The notes: generated by a model not told the origin, from the letters alone. A stretch of 33,674 nucleotides of DNA from Nitrospinaceae bacterium (GCA_029261455.1 JAJDBH010000039.1:1-33674), one strand, 5' to 3'; counted from the stretch's first letter, positions 8,213 through 16,520 are shown. A program made the numbers and translations.

Positions 8213-8238
8213 ATAAAAAGATAAAGATATCTTTTTAT
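8213..8238. promoter_or_regulatory. Perfect 11-bp inverted repeat between ytfE and nfu (candidate operator)
   Basis: ATAAAAAGATA (8213-8223), spacer AAGA, TATCTTTTTAT (8228-8238): eleven of eleven bases pair. It lies in the 221-base gap between divergent ytfE and nfu, and its right arm reaches the expected -35 position for the TATAAT at 8256-8261. A dyad overlapping -35 suggests an operator. The inner AAGATATCTTT differs from the enterobacterial NsrR half-site AAGATGCYTTT at two positions; this is only suggestive. Confidence 0.5.
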
Positions 8239-8255
8239 ATTTAATGTAAAGCCTG

Positions 8256-8261
8256 TATAAT
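8256..8261 (+). promoter_or_regulatory. Candidate -10 box for nfu
   Basis: TATAAT preceded by TG (extended -10 style, CTGTATAAT). The -35 region 17 bases upstream (TTTTAT) is poor, as expected for an extended -10 or activated promoter. It is about 115 bases before the nfu ATG. Confidence 0.4.
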
Positions 8262-8377
8262 ACATTGTCAAGGAGTGATACTCAGGAATAGCAGAATCGG
8301 GAGAAAGATTTTTGAACCCGATCTACTGGGAATCCATCTTAAGTTAAAAAGAAGGCTAACTTTACCAAGGAAGACCT

Positions 8378-8971
8378 ATGCAGGAAACCCAATCTTATTC
8401 CGTTGAAAAAATTGAACTGACCCCGAACCCTCGCTCGGTGAAATTTATACTGGACCAGACAGTGCTTGATGAAGGCTCCAAAACCATTGAAGAAGGTGGC
8501 CTTTTGGAAGCTGATGCCTTTGCCCATAATATGTTCGCCCTTGATATCGTTGAAATGGTCTATTTGCGCGAGAACTTTGTTTCTGTCACTCTGATTTCTG
8601 CCGATCTTTGGGTAATATTTAAAGACAAGGTCAAAAATATTATCGAAGCAGATCTAGTGAAGTATGAGGAAGGGGATAATGAAGTTTCTGCATCCATGCT
8701 TGAAGGTTTCGATATGACAAAATATCCTCAACTTTCCGATGATGAAAAAGTCATCATTGTTGAGGCCGTTCTTGACGAATCCGTTCGCCCTGCACTGGCA
8801 AATGATGGTGGAGGATTGGAAGTGATCGAAGTGGATGGACATATCGTCCGGATCCGTTACCAAGGTGCTTGTGGGGGATGTCCGAGTTCCACAGGTGGCA
8901 CATTGCGGGTCATTGAAAATCATCTCCGATCCCAGCTAGACCCTGAAATCAAGGTCCATACCTACTCTTAG
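8378..8971 (+). CDS. Nfu-type Fe-S cluster scaffold/carrier protein
   Basis: 197 residues in two domains. The N-terminal Nfu_N fold at about 5-95 starts KIELTPNPRSVKFILDQ and contains NMFALDIVEMVYLRENFVSVT. The C-terminal NifU-like domain at about 125-195 has the cluster-binding CxxC in YQGACGGCPSSTGGTLR. The protein accepts a 4Fe-4S cluster and passes it to apo-enzymes. The order Nfu_N then NifU_C matches mitochondrial NFU1 and its bacterial relatives rather than NfuA, whose N-domain is A-type. AAGGAAG lies about six bases before the ATG. It is divergent from ytfE, so the two may be induced together when clusters are damaged. Confidence 0.92.
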   Translation: MQETQSYSVEKIELTPNPRSVKFILDQTVLDEGSKTIEEGGLLEADAFAHNMFALDIVEMVYLRENFVSVTLISADLWVIFKDKVKNIIEADLVKYEEGDNEVSASMLEGFDMTKYPQLSDDEKVIIVEAVLDESVRPALANDGGGLEVIEVDGHIVRIRYQGACGGCPSSTGGTLRVIENHLRSQLDPEIKVHTYS

Positions 8972-9108
8972 CCAAAATACGCTCACACCACACCAATAAT
9001 AGTCGCTCGCTTAATTAAGGTTTGAGCCAAGCTTACCCCTGCCTTCCAAACATCGTGGAATTTAGCGCTCAGATTATCCGATAAAAAATCCGCTATATAT
9101 ACTTTAGG

Positions 9109-9120
9109 GACAGGTCTGTC
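9109..9120. promoter_or_regulatory. Short inverted repeat before the secreted-protein trio
   Basis: GACAG-GT-CTGTC, 31 bases before the first ATG and just after a TATACT at 9098-9103 that could serve as a -10 box. It may be an operator in the 5' end of the transcript. There is no match to a site I can name with confidence. Confidence 0.3.
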
Positions 9121-9150
9121 TAATTTTAGCGGTATGACCAAAATAATATT

Positions 9151-9723
9151 ATGAAGTCGTCTCAATTTATTCTAATTGCACTATTTCTTATGGTCGATGC
9201 TTTCTGGTCTTCTCGTCTGGATTCTGCATGGGGTATTGAGAACAAAAGTCGGGTCATTTCACCCTACTGGCAATCTGATTCAGGGAGCTATTCATTCATC
9301 GCCGTTTCCCATTCAAGCCTAAGTTCAATTGCCTCGCAGGTAGGTCTGGTTGTCAACGCCATTCAAAATGATAATGTGGCTTTTGCCACGGCCGTTACAT
9401 TTACTATTTCTGCGGGAAGTACCGAAAGAATCTTCATAGTTCGCTCAAACCATCCTACAATTTCATCCATCCCTTCTGCTAAATTTCTAATTGGAACAAC
9501 AACCTTTAAGCATGGAGGGATTAGAGTCGATCCGGTAGCAACGGACCCTACTATTGTTACACCGACAGGAGGGAGGAGGGATATCACTATGCTCAATTTT
9601 TGGGGTGCCGTGGTTATAGAAAACAACATTACAGGATTTGCCATGGAGTTTGTGGGTGACATGCATGATAGTGCCGCCACACCCGGCATGGATGATTCTG
9701 CCACCGTAAGTGGGGTTAATTAG
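9151..9723 (+). CDS. Secreted protein made only of the domain found at the C-terminus of the downstream metalloprotease
   Basis: 190 residues: a signal peptide at about 1-28, then one domain at 34-190. This domain has the same length as residues 484-640 of the protease gene at 10544 and more than half identical positions by eye. Shared landmarks are RVIS-YWQSD, YSFI-V-H-SLS, ASQ-G, FIVRS-HP, RDITML-FWGAVVIE, TGFAMEFVGD, HDSAAT, and the tail MDDSATVSG[VI]N. It is rich in Ser, Thr and Val and probably all-beta. No catalytic motif or Cys is seen in the mature part. It is the first of three adjacent co-directional genes, 11 bases before the second. I do not recognise the family; roles as inhibitor, matrix component or anchor for the protease are all open. 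Confidence 0.8.
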   Translation: MKSSQFILIALFLMVDAFWSSRLDSAWGIENKSRVISPYWQSDSGSYSFIAVSHSSLSSIASQVGLVVNAIQNDNVAFATAVTFTISAGSTERIFIVRSNHPTISSIPSAKFLIGTTTFKHGGIRVDPVATDPTIVTPTGGRRDITMLNFWGAVVIENNITGFAMEFVGDMHDSAATPGMDDSATVSGVN

Positions 9724-9734
9724 GTTTAAATTAA

Positions 9735-10433
9735 ATGACTGAAATGAGAAACGAAAGAAAAAAAATACATCTAATATCTCCCAAAAAATATTTAGCTTTC
9801 TTCCTATTGGTACTGGTCATATGGCTTTCACTTTCTTCTGCAGGCTTTGCTCAAGTAACAACAGTGCCCTCTACAGATGATAAAGCTAGAATTGTAATAG
9901 CTCCATACGCCCAGTCCGTGCCTGATAACAGTTATACTTTTATAGCCATCAATCATTCATCTCTCGACACAGCCTTGACCCAAGTGGGTGTAGCACTCGA
10001 AGTTTTGAGCATGACCACTGTCCCTAATAGTGCAGCAGGACGGGCTGCAATATTCACTATTGATGCAGGGGAAACTCATAGAATATTTATTGTGAATAAT
10101 TCGCATTCCTCTATAAACGCTTCCAATTCTTCTTTTACTGACTCACGAACCCATTTAATTTTTGCTGCAGATTCAGCCCAGTTTGGCAATATCAGGGCAG
10201 TCTCCATAAATGAAAACCCGATAGTCCCAACAACCGTAAACTCAATAAGAAAATACAATAATCTCAGTCAATTAAGTTTTTGGGGTGTCGTTTTTGTTGA
10301 ATCCAGCGGAACTGGATTTTTCATGGAATTCATTGGCGATGCTCATGACTCCACAATAGGGCGGAACTTTGGGGATAGTCAATTAAGCGGAGTTGCAGGA
10401 AGTTCTAGTGGGGTTGCCCGGGGTATCAATTGA
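9735..10433 (+). CDS. Second, diverged secreted paralogue of the YWQS/FWG domain
   Basis: 232 residues. A long basic N-tip is followed by a hydrophobic signal segment at about 19-36 ending SSAGFAQ. The domain (about 52-232) keeps the landmarks of its neighbours in weaker form: ARIVIAPYAQS, NSYTFIAINHSSLD, TQVGVALEV, RIFIVNNSHSSIN, LSQLSFWGVVFVES, TGFFMEFIGDAHDS, and the final GIN. It carries an extra Ser/Gly-rich insert before the tail (LSGVAGSSSGVARGIN). A second ATG three codons in is also possible as start. It follows the first paralogue by 11 bases, so they are probably co-transcribed. The greater divergence suggests an old duplication with a separate role. Function unknown. Confidence 0.78.
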   Translation: MTEMRNERKKIHLISPKKYLAFFLLVLVIWLSLSSAGFAQVTTVPSTDDKARIVIAPYAQSVPDNSYTFIAINHSSLDTALTQVGVALEVLSMTTVPNSAAGRAAIFTIDAGETHRIFIVNNSHSSINASNSSFTDSRTHLIFAADSAQFGNIRAVSINENPIVPTTVNSIRKYNNLSQLSFWGVVFVESSGTGFFMEFIGDAHDSTIGRNFGDSQLSGVAGSSSGVARGIN

Positions 10434-10543
10434 TATCAACCATTTCCTTAAACTGACAAATAATAGGCCGCTCTACTTGCATTGAAAGACAAAGTATAAC
10501 TTTTCCATCGGCATTTCATCACTCACAAATTTAGATCCAGATT

Positions 10544-12466
10544 ATGCAATGGTTTAAACATACTCTTTCGCGACACTCTCATAAAATAATTCTTCTGGTG
10601 CTTGGCCTGACCGTAGCCTTAACTGTTGCATGGAAAGCAGAGGCCCTTGAAGAAGAGCAGCACCTTCCCCCCTACCTGTTCGCAACCCCGGATTATGCCC
10701 CGGACATACCGGTTCGACAAGACCCTACTATTGTCCGCTCCCGTTTAGTAGATATTAACTTTAACCTTCTACCGAATCCCGAAGATAAGTATACCGCTGA
10801 GCCGGGAGATGAAATTCAATTGATCCTGAATTTTTTTTCCGGATTTGAGTTCACAACTCTTATTGATAAAATAAGAAAAAACCGGTCTGGCAGTTATTCC
10901 TGGTATGGGAAAATCAAAGACATTCCAATGAGCCAGGTCGTTTTAGTTGTGAAAGATAATATGGTATTAGGAAGCATCTCAAAACCAAATTTCAGCTACC
11001 AGGTACGGTATATCACCGAAGGAATTCACGCGGTTTACGAAATCGATCCTTCCAAGTTTCCTCCCACAAGTAAACCGGTAACTCCTTTTATAAAACCACT
11101 TACATCCACCGAGGACAACCAACCCACACAGAACCCCGCTATTAACCTAGGAATAGGTCAAGACACAAAAGAGGATGCTCCATTATCTAACACCACGCCT
11201 GACGTCCTGAACCTCGAAAAAAGTGCCAGTGTTACAACCCCTGAAACTCGGGCAGATGATGGCTCGATAATCGATGTATTGTTCGTTTACACAGAGGAAG
11301 CTCGTCTTAAAGAAGGTGGAACCAGCGCGATAGAAAGCCTTATTGATTTGACAGTTTCCGTTACCAATGCTGCCTATTCTAACAGTGGGGTGAGTCATGT
11401 CATCCGTGAGGCAGGCAGCTCACAGATAAATTTCTCAGAAAACAGCTTTACTTTTTCAGGATTTTTAAACTCCGCCCAAAATGGATCAATCCCAGGACTT
11501 CACGCTCTTAGAGATGCAAATAACGCAGATCTCGTAGCCATCCTGGTAGATGGGGATAATAGCCTATGTGGCCTCGGATTTTTGATGGAAACTGTATCCA
11601 CAAGCTTTGCTCCCTTTGGCTATTCAGTAACTCAAACCGACTGTGCTGCAGCTAATTTTACAGTCGCTCATGAGATAGGACATAATATGGCTGCGCGCCA
11701 CGACCGCACCGATGATAATACAAATATCCCCTTCAGTTTCAACCATGGTTTTGTTGACAGCAACAATGGCTTTCAAACCATCATGGGTGCATCCCGTTCC
11801 GGTGAAACTCGGATTCAAAATTTCTCTAATCCCAATGTTTTATTTAATGGTGCCGTAACCGGGGTCGCAGAAGGAAGCCCTTTTGCAGCCGACAATCGCC
11901 TGACTCTTCAAAACACAGCCTTTACTGTCTCAAATTTCAGACAGATTGCCTCATCAGCCTTCACCTCAATCGCTCCATTCGACAATACCAAGAGAGTGAT
12001 CTCGTCCTATTGGCAGTCAGACGACACCTCTTATTCATTTATCTCAGTCACTCACCCTTCACTTTCCAATATGGCATCACAGATTGGTGTCACGGTTCGA
12101 GCTATAAAAAATGATGGAACTTTATTCGGTTCCGCCACGTCCTTCACAATTGGCAGGAATGCTACGAGGCGTCTTTTTATCGTTCGATCCACTCACCCCA
12201 GCATCAATAGCACCTCTTTGACCGATGTCGAGCTAATCACTGGAAACTCTGCATTTCAACATGGTTTTCTTCATTTAAATCCGGTAGCCAGTAATCCTGA
12301 GGTCAGTGTCGGAGGTTTTCGAGACATTACCATGCTCAGCTTCTGGGGAGCAGTGGTTATAGAAAGTAATACCACTGGATTTGCCATGGAGTTTGTCGGT
12401 GACACGCATGATAGTGCCGCAACAACCACCATGGATGACTCTGCCACTGTGAGCGGGATCAATTAA
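10544..12466 (+). CDS. Secreted reprolysin-like metzincin metalloprotease with C-terminal YWQS/FWG domain
   Basis: 640 residues. A signal peptide covers about 1-34. About 60-170 is propeptide-like, with YSWYGKIKDIPMSQVVLVV, VLGSISKPNFSYQVRY and HAVYEIDPSKFPP, as in bacterial M12B-type zymogens. A Pro/Thr-rich linker spans about 172-235. The catalytic domain at about 240-468 begins IIDVLFVYTEEAR and contains the metzincin zinc site HEIGHNMAARHD at 376-387 (ligands H376, H380, H386; base E377) and a Met-turn TIMGA with M414. C342 and C367 may form a disulfide. Residues 484-640 repeat the domain made alone by the two genes upstream. The predicted role is an exported zinc endopeptidase. Unlike many M12B enzymes there is no Cys in the propeptide for a cysteine switch. 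The 110 bases before it may hold its own promoter. Confidence 0.88.
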   Translation: MQWFKHTLSRHSHKIILLVLGLTVALTVAWKAEALEEEQHLPPYLFATPDYAPDIPVRQDPTIVRSRLVDINFNLLPNPEDKYTAEPGDEIQLILNFFSGFEFTTLIDKIRKNRSGSYSWYGKIKDIPMSQVVLVVKDNMVLGSISKPNFSYQVRYITEGIHAVYEIDPSKFPPTSKPVTPFIKPLTSTEDNQPTQNPAINLGIGQDTKEDAPLSNTTPDVLNLEKSASVTTPETRADDGSIIDVLFVYTEEARLKEGGTSAIESLIDLTVSVTNAAYSNSGVSHVIREAGSSQINFSENSFTFSGFLNSAQNGSIPGLHALRDANNADLVAILVDGDNSLCGLGFLMETVSTSFAPFGYSVTQTDCAAANFTVAHEIGHNMAARHDRTDDNTNIPFSFNHGFVDSNNGFQTIMGASRSGETRIQNFSNPNVLFNGAVTGVAEGSPFAADNRLTLQNTAFTVSNFRQIASSAFTSIAPFDNTKRVISSYWQSDDTSYSFISVTHPSLSNMASQIGVTVRAIKNDGTLFGSATSFTIGRNATRRLFIVRSTHPSINSTSLTDVELITGNSAFQHGFLHLNPVASNPEVSVGGFRDITMLSFWGAVVIESNTTGFAMEFVGDTHDSAATTTMDDSATVSGIN

Positions 12467-12547
12467 TTTAAGTTCGGGAAAAGAATATTTACCAACCTTC
12501 AGAGGTATTAACTAAACCGGCCTTCCTTCTCAGGTTGACCCCAAATA

Positions 12548-13612
12548 CTATTTGAAGAATTGCCCGGTCGGTGTGTTTAGAAACAACTCCAGCGATATAT
12601 CCTCCTGCTTTAAAAACCCATGATGTTGCAGGCTTCCCTGAGAAACCAGTTCTATAACCGCACAAACCGATGCAGCAGTGGTCCATGAAATGGCTTTCCA
12701 GTTTCGTGATTTGATCTCTCTCGGAAAATAACTGCGCACAAATTCATCTCGCGCCAGTTTCTCTTCCTTCCACCCTTCCACCGCAACATGAACGTAAACG
12801 ACATCATCCTTGACCGGTGGCTTGGCGTGAACCAGAATTTCCCCCGCTTCCGTTCTGCGGTTTCTCATATACAACTCGTTAAAGAAAAACCGCATTAACT
12901 CGCCATGTCCGGGATAGCGGATGGTTTTATAATTTAAATGGTCCACTTTCCTATCATACGTTTCGCACAAAGTGCCCAGCCCTCCTGAAGTGGTGAAGGC
13001 TTCGAGTTGCACGCCATCAATCACAATGGTTTCCAGTCCTTCCATCGCGGGCACACTGGCTCGTTGTCCATCCTGAATGACTTCGCAGTCATTGAGATAC
13101 TCATTGACCACTCCCTCAGCAGACCAGTTAAAAGCATAACCGAGAAGTCCGCGTGGATGTTGGGGCAAAGCCCCGACTCGAAGCTCCATACTGCGCAGAC
13201 GCTCGAATCCCTTTGCAAGATGCGCCCCGCAAATTCCGACAAATCCAGGTGCCAGACCACATTGCGGGGCCATGAGCCCTTTTGCCGACTCTGACATTTC
13301 TCTAATTGCAGTCGTGGTGGGGACATCTTCCGTCAGGTCAAAATAATGCCTCCCAGACTGATACACTTTTTTGGCCACTGCCAGATTCAAATAAAACGGC
13401 AGACAAGTGAGTGTGGCGTCATGTCCGGCAATCGCCTGCTCCAAGGCAACTTCATCCGTAACAGATGCTGAGATCACCTTGAATGGGTAATCTTCATCCG
13501 GACTGGTATCAAAGCCGGTGACCTGATAACCGTTCGACTGCAATAAAATTGCCGCCAAACTTCCTACACGACCAAGACCAATCACTAAAACAGATTTAAT
13601 GAGCTTTGCCAT
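12548..13612 (-). CDS. Saccharopine dehydrogenase-family NAD(P)-dependent oxidoreductase
   Basis: 354 residues. An N-terminal Rossmann domain has VIGLGRVGSLAAILL at about 9-23 and an acidic residue after strand 2 (TGFDTSPDE), favouring NAD. CGLAPGFVGICGAHLA at about 118-133 and TSGGLGTLCETY match the catalytic and C-terminal part of saccharopine dehydrogenase, lysine 6-dehydrogenase and carboxynorspermidine synthase relatives. Such enzymes form or break a C-N bond next to a carboxylate. Which amino acid or polyamine is used cannot be told from sequence alone. It lies 61 bases upstream of nothing related: the next gene on the strand, the CoA-disulfide reductase, ends just before it and may be co-transcribed. 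Confidence 0.8.
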   Translation of the reverse strand: MAKLIKSVLVIGLGRVGSLAAILLQSNGYQVTGFDTSPDEDYPFKVISASVTDEVALEQAIAGHDATLTCLPFYLNLAVAKKVYQSGRHYFDLTEDVPTTTAIREMSESAKGLMAPQCGLAPGFVGICGAHLAKGFERLRSMELRVGALPQHPRGLLGYAFNWSAEGVVNEYLNDCEVIQDGQRASVPAMEGLETIVIDGVQLEAFTTSGGLGTLCETYDRKVDHLNYKTIRYPGHGELMRFFFNELYMRNRRTEAGEILVHAKPPVKDDVVYVHVAVEGWKEEKLARDEFVRSYFPREIKSRNWKAISWTTAASVCAVIELVSQGSLQHHGFLKQEDISLELFLNTPTGQFFK

Positions 13613-13673
13613 TCGAAATCCTTTTACAAAAATTTTACTTTAAGGGTACATCCACACGGTTAGCAATCTACAA

Positions 13674-15344
13674 CTAAGGCTTTTCATTCTGCGCAATTTT
13701 CCAGGTTCGATAAGCTCCCGTCAAGTTCCGGGCTTTGAAACCATTTAGCATCAATAGTCGGCAGGCAAAATAGGAGCGCTGACCCGTTTGGCAATATGCA
13801 ATGATCTCCCGGTCTTTGGGTAATTCTGCAAGCCTCTGACGAAGCTCAGGCAGAGGAATGTGACAAGAGCCCGGAATATAGCCTTCTTCTCTTTCATCAT
13901 CATCGCGAACGTCCAGGAGGATAGAACTTTGAGAGTCCAGGGTCGCTACTTCGTGCCATTGGGTATTTTGAATTTCTTTTTGGAGAACATGTTGAGCTAC
14001 CATTCCAGCCAGGTTTACAGGGTCCTTCGCCGCCCCAAAAGGTGGCGCGTATGCTAGCTCCAAGTCTTCCAAATCATGAATTGTGAGGCCAGATTTTAGA
14101 GCCGTGGCCAACACATCGATACGTTTATCCACACCATCCTTACCCAGAACCTGTGCTCCCAATAATCGGCCATTACTGGGATCAAACAAAATTTTCATGG
14201 CTATCCGTTGCGCGCCCGGATAATAATTTGCATGAGACGCGGGGTGCAAATGAACGACTTCATAAGGGATTTTCTGCTTTTTTAAAGTTTTCTCATTAGC
14301 TCCTGTGCAAGCGGCAACCATTTCAAAGCATCTTAAAATAGCTGTGCCACAAGTTCCTGAATATTTCATCGAACCGTCAAAAATATTTTCAGCAACAATT
14401 CGTCCCTGTCGGTTTGCTGGACCCGCAAGTGGAACCAAGGTCCATTCCCCCGTCACAAAATCACGTACTTCAATAGCATCCCCTAATGCCCAGATACAAG
14501 GATCACTGGTGCGGAGATTATCATTGACCCTGATCCCTCCCAGATCACCCGTTTCCAAACCAGCATTTTTTATCAGCTCTGATTCGGGGCGAACCCCAAT
14601 CCCAAGAATAACCATATCCGCAGCAATACGTGCCCCGCTTTTCAACTCAACAACAGCGGCTCCCTTCGCGTTGGTTTCAGGTTTATCGAAACGGGCAACA
14701 GGGTCATTCAAATGCATTACACCATCTCTGGAGTCAAGCTCCTGATTGAGCCACGCGGCCATTTCTGGGTCGAGTGGGGCCATCACCTGAGGCAGGCCTT
14801 CCACCAGAGTGACACTCAACCCTCGCCTATGAAGTTGTTCCACCATTTCCAGACCAATAAATCCTCCTCCTATCACCACCACATTGGCGACCTCTTTATC
14901 ATTGATCCAATTGAGTATGGCCTCCACATCTGGAATGCCTCGCACAGAAAAAATGCCCTCCTGATCAATTCCATGAATTGGAGGCTTTAAAGGACTTGCG
15001 CCAGTTGAAATAACCAGATCATCATAAGTTTCCCAATACTCCTTATTAGAGTTCAGGTCGCAAATTCTAATTTGTTTCTTTGATGGAACAAGTTCGAGCA
15101 CCTCAGACATCACTCGCACATCCAGATTAAACCGTGACCTCAACCCTTCCGGGGTTTGAACTAACAAGTCATCTTTGTCCTGGATTTCACCCCCGATATA
15201 ATAAGGAAGCCCGCAGTTGGCAAAAGAAACATACGGACCACGCTCAAAAACAATAATCTCAGCATCCTCCGACACTCTTCGGGCATGTGCGGCGGCAGTC
15301 GCCCCACCTGCCACCCCTCCAACAATTAAAATACGTTTACGCAT
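13674..15344 (-). CDS. CoA-disulfide/persulfide reductase with C-terminal rhodanese domain (CoADR-Rhd)
   Basis: 556 residues. A FAD/NAD(P)H disulfide reductase core (FAD motif VGGVAGGATAAAHARR at 8-23) has the single active-site Cys C44 in SFANCGLPYYIGG, the NAD motif VVVIGGGFIGLEMVEQL, and the second FAD motif SDPCIWALGDAIEV. A dimerisation domain follows. About residues 460-556 form a rhodanese domain with C518 in CQTGQRS. The single-Cys form defines the CoA-disulfide reductase group. Its rhodanese fusions reduce CoA persulfide or polysulfide and may feed sulfane-sulfur metabolism or redox control. The protein has no signal peptide and is cytoplasmic. It probably shares a transcript with the saccharopine-dehydrogenase-like gene 61 bases downstream. 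Confidence 0.92.
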   Translation of the reverse strand: MRKRILIVGGVAGGATAAAHARRVSEDAEIIVFERGPYVSFANCGLPYYIGGEIQDKDDLLVQTPEGLRSRFNLDVRVMSEVLELVPSKKQIRICDLNSNKEYWETYDDLVISTGASPLKPPIHGIDQEGIFSVRGIPDVEAILNWINDKEVANVVVIGGGFIGLEMVEQLHRRGLSVTLVEGLPQVMAPLDPEMAAWLNQELDSRDGVMHLNDPVARFDKPETNAKGAAVVELKSGARIAADMVILGIGVRPESELIKNAGLETGDLGGIRVNDNLRTSDPCIWALGDAIEVRDFVTGEWTLVPLAGPANRQGRIVAENIFDGSMKYSGTCGTAILRCFEMVAACTGANEKTLKKQKIPYEVVHLHPASHANYYPGAQRIAMKILFDPSNGRLLGAQVLGKDGVDKRIDVLATALKSGLTIHDLEDLELAYAPPFGAAKDPVNLAGMVAQHVLQKEIQNTQWHEVATLDSQSSILLDVRDDDEREEGYIPGSCHIPLPELRQRLAELPKDREIIAYCQTGQRSYFACRLLMLNGFKARNLTGAYRTWKIAQNEKP

Positions 15345-15470
15345 AAATGAGACTCGAAAATGTTATAGATAGTTATCAATAAATATCATTTCATGACGTG
15401 ACCCGTTTTTCCTTATTCAGGACCACTTTCTTTTCTATAATACAATATAATCCGAATAGGAAAATTGACC

Positions 15471-15827
15471 ATGAAACATGAAAATTTAAAAGCAAGGCAG
15501 GACACCCAGATTGTCCTCGTCCACTTTACGGGAGAAGATTCGTCAACCTACGAAGACATCAAACAATCGCACCTCGATGAAGGCGAGCCTGAAATCGGTT
15601 TCCATTTCATCATTACAGCACAAGGCACAACTTTGATGGGAAGACATGCCTCAAGAGTAGGATTCCACCACCCGGAACATAACGATATCAGTGTTGGGGT
15701 TTGTGTGATAGGCAATCGAGACGAAATGAGCGATGAGCAATCCATTGCCCTCACTTTGTTACTCGAAAAACTAAAATCTGATTATCCCTCCCTGGAAACC
15801 GTCAAATACCTTTACAAAAACCCGTAG
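15471..15827 (+). CDS. Degenerate N-acetylmuramoyl-L-alanine amidase / PGRP-fold protein
   Basis: 118 residues from ATG 15471; an in-frame TTG two codons earlier is the alternative. The core resembles amidase_2/PGRP proteins: TQIVLVHFTGEDSSTYEDIKQSH, EIGFHFIITAQGTTLMGRHA, FHHPEHNDISVGVCVIGN and the helix SDEQSIALTLLLEKLKSDYP. The first zinc-ligand His (VHFT) is present. The chain ends SLETVKYLYKNP, where catalytic members have the second His and a Cys or equivalent (usually GHRD and a following CPG). It is therefore either a non-catalytic peptidoglycan or peptide-binding fold or truncated. No signal peptide is seen. Monocistronic. Confidence 0.7.
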   Translation: MKHENLKARQDTQIVLVHFTGEDSSTYEDIKQSHLDEGEPEIGFHFIITAQGTTLMGRHASRVGFHHPEHNDISVGVCVIGNRDEMSDEQSIALTLLLEKLKSDYPSLETVKYLYKNP

Positions 15828-15987
15828 CTACCCCCTACCAAAAATCTCATGCCTCAAAGGGGTATAAAAAGCCTTCATTTTACCTGACGAAAAAACCCAT
15901 TTCTCCGCTTGACGAATTCATACTCGTTCCCGCACACTGGAGTGGGCAATCTGTTGGCAATTCCCTTTCCCATATCGGAAATCCCGT

Positions 15988-15993
15988 TATAAT
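15988..15993 (+). promoter_or_regulatory. Candidate -10 box for the TIGR03546-TIGR03545 pair
   Basis: TATAAT 20 bases before the ATG, with AAAGGAGATAG between them as Shine-Dalgarno. The -35 region is not convincing (CTTTCC at 17-base spacing). The leader would be only about 12-14 bases. Confidence 0.35.
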
Positions 15994-16013
15994 GCCCAAA
16001 AGGAGATAGATTC

Positions 16014-16520
16014 ATGATCAGGCAGGTTTTAAAAGTATTCAAAGCTTTAAACTCTAATGAGAAGCCCTGGCAACTCAGTCTCGGCTTGGCGTTTGGTGGC
16101 ATAATCGGCCTGATGCCACTGTGGACACCGCACAATATCATCCTTTTGTTTCTTGCCTTTATCATTAATTTGAATTTCGCTCTTCTACTTATTGGATTGT
16201 TCTTTTTCTCAGGCATCGCCTACATTCTTGATCCGTTGTTTCATCAAATTGGTTTGGCGGTTCTGACCTCAGAAGGAATGCAAGAGTTCTGGAATGGATT
16301 CTTCAGCAATTCGATTTTTCTCTTTGACCGACTCAACAATACACTTGTTATGGGGAGCCTGATTTTTTCTGTAATTTCAGCAATACCTCTGTTCTTCCTC
16401 ATTAATTTTCTCATTCGAAAATACCGCGAACATTTGATGGGCTTACTTGAAAAAATCCCTTTTCTTAAATCTCTTAAACTTGCGAAAGCGTTCAACACTG
16501 TCACCGGAGGGGGATCATGA
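16014..16520 (+). CDS. TIGR03546 family membrane protein
   Basis: 168 residues with three to four hydrophobic segments: about 22-38 (LGLAFGGIIGLMPLWTP), 42-72, and 113-131. A basic C-terminal tail follows. The N-terminal half has the DUF2062-like pattern (KPWQLSLGLAFGGIIGLMPLWTPHNIILL written in parts). The family is known as a short membrane protein almost always encoded next to the long TIGR03545 protein. Here it overlaps that gene by four bases (ATGA), so the two are translationally coupled and likely form one envelope complex of unknown function. A good AAAGGAG lies before the ATG. Confidence 0.85.
   Translation: MIRQVLKVFKALNSNEKPWQLSLGLAFGGIIGLMPLWTPHNIILLFLAFIINLNFALLLIGLFFFSGIAYILDPLFHQIGLAVLTSEGMQEFWNGFFSNSIFLFDRLNNTLVMGSLIFSVISAIPLFFLINFLIRKYREHLMGLLEKIPFLKSLKLAKAFNTVTGGGS

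Noticed and set aside
15875-16216. 113-residue minus-strand ORF
   Set aside because: It lies opposite the start of the TIGR03546 gene, is basic without pattern, and has no ribosome site.
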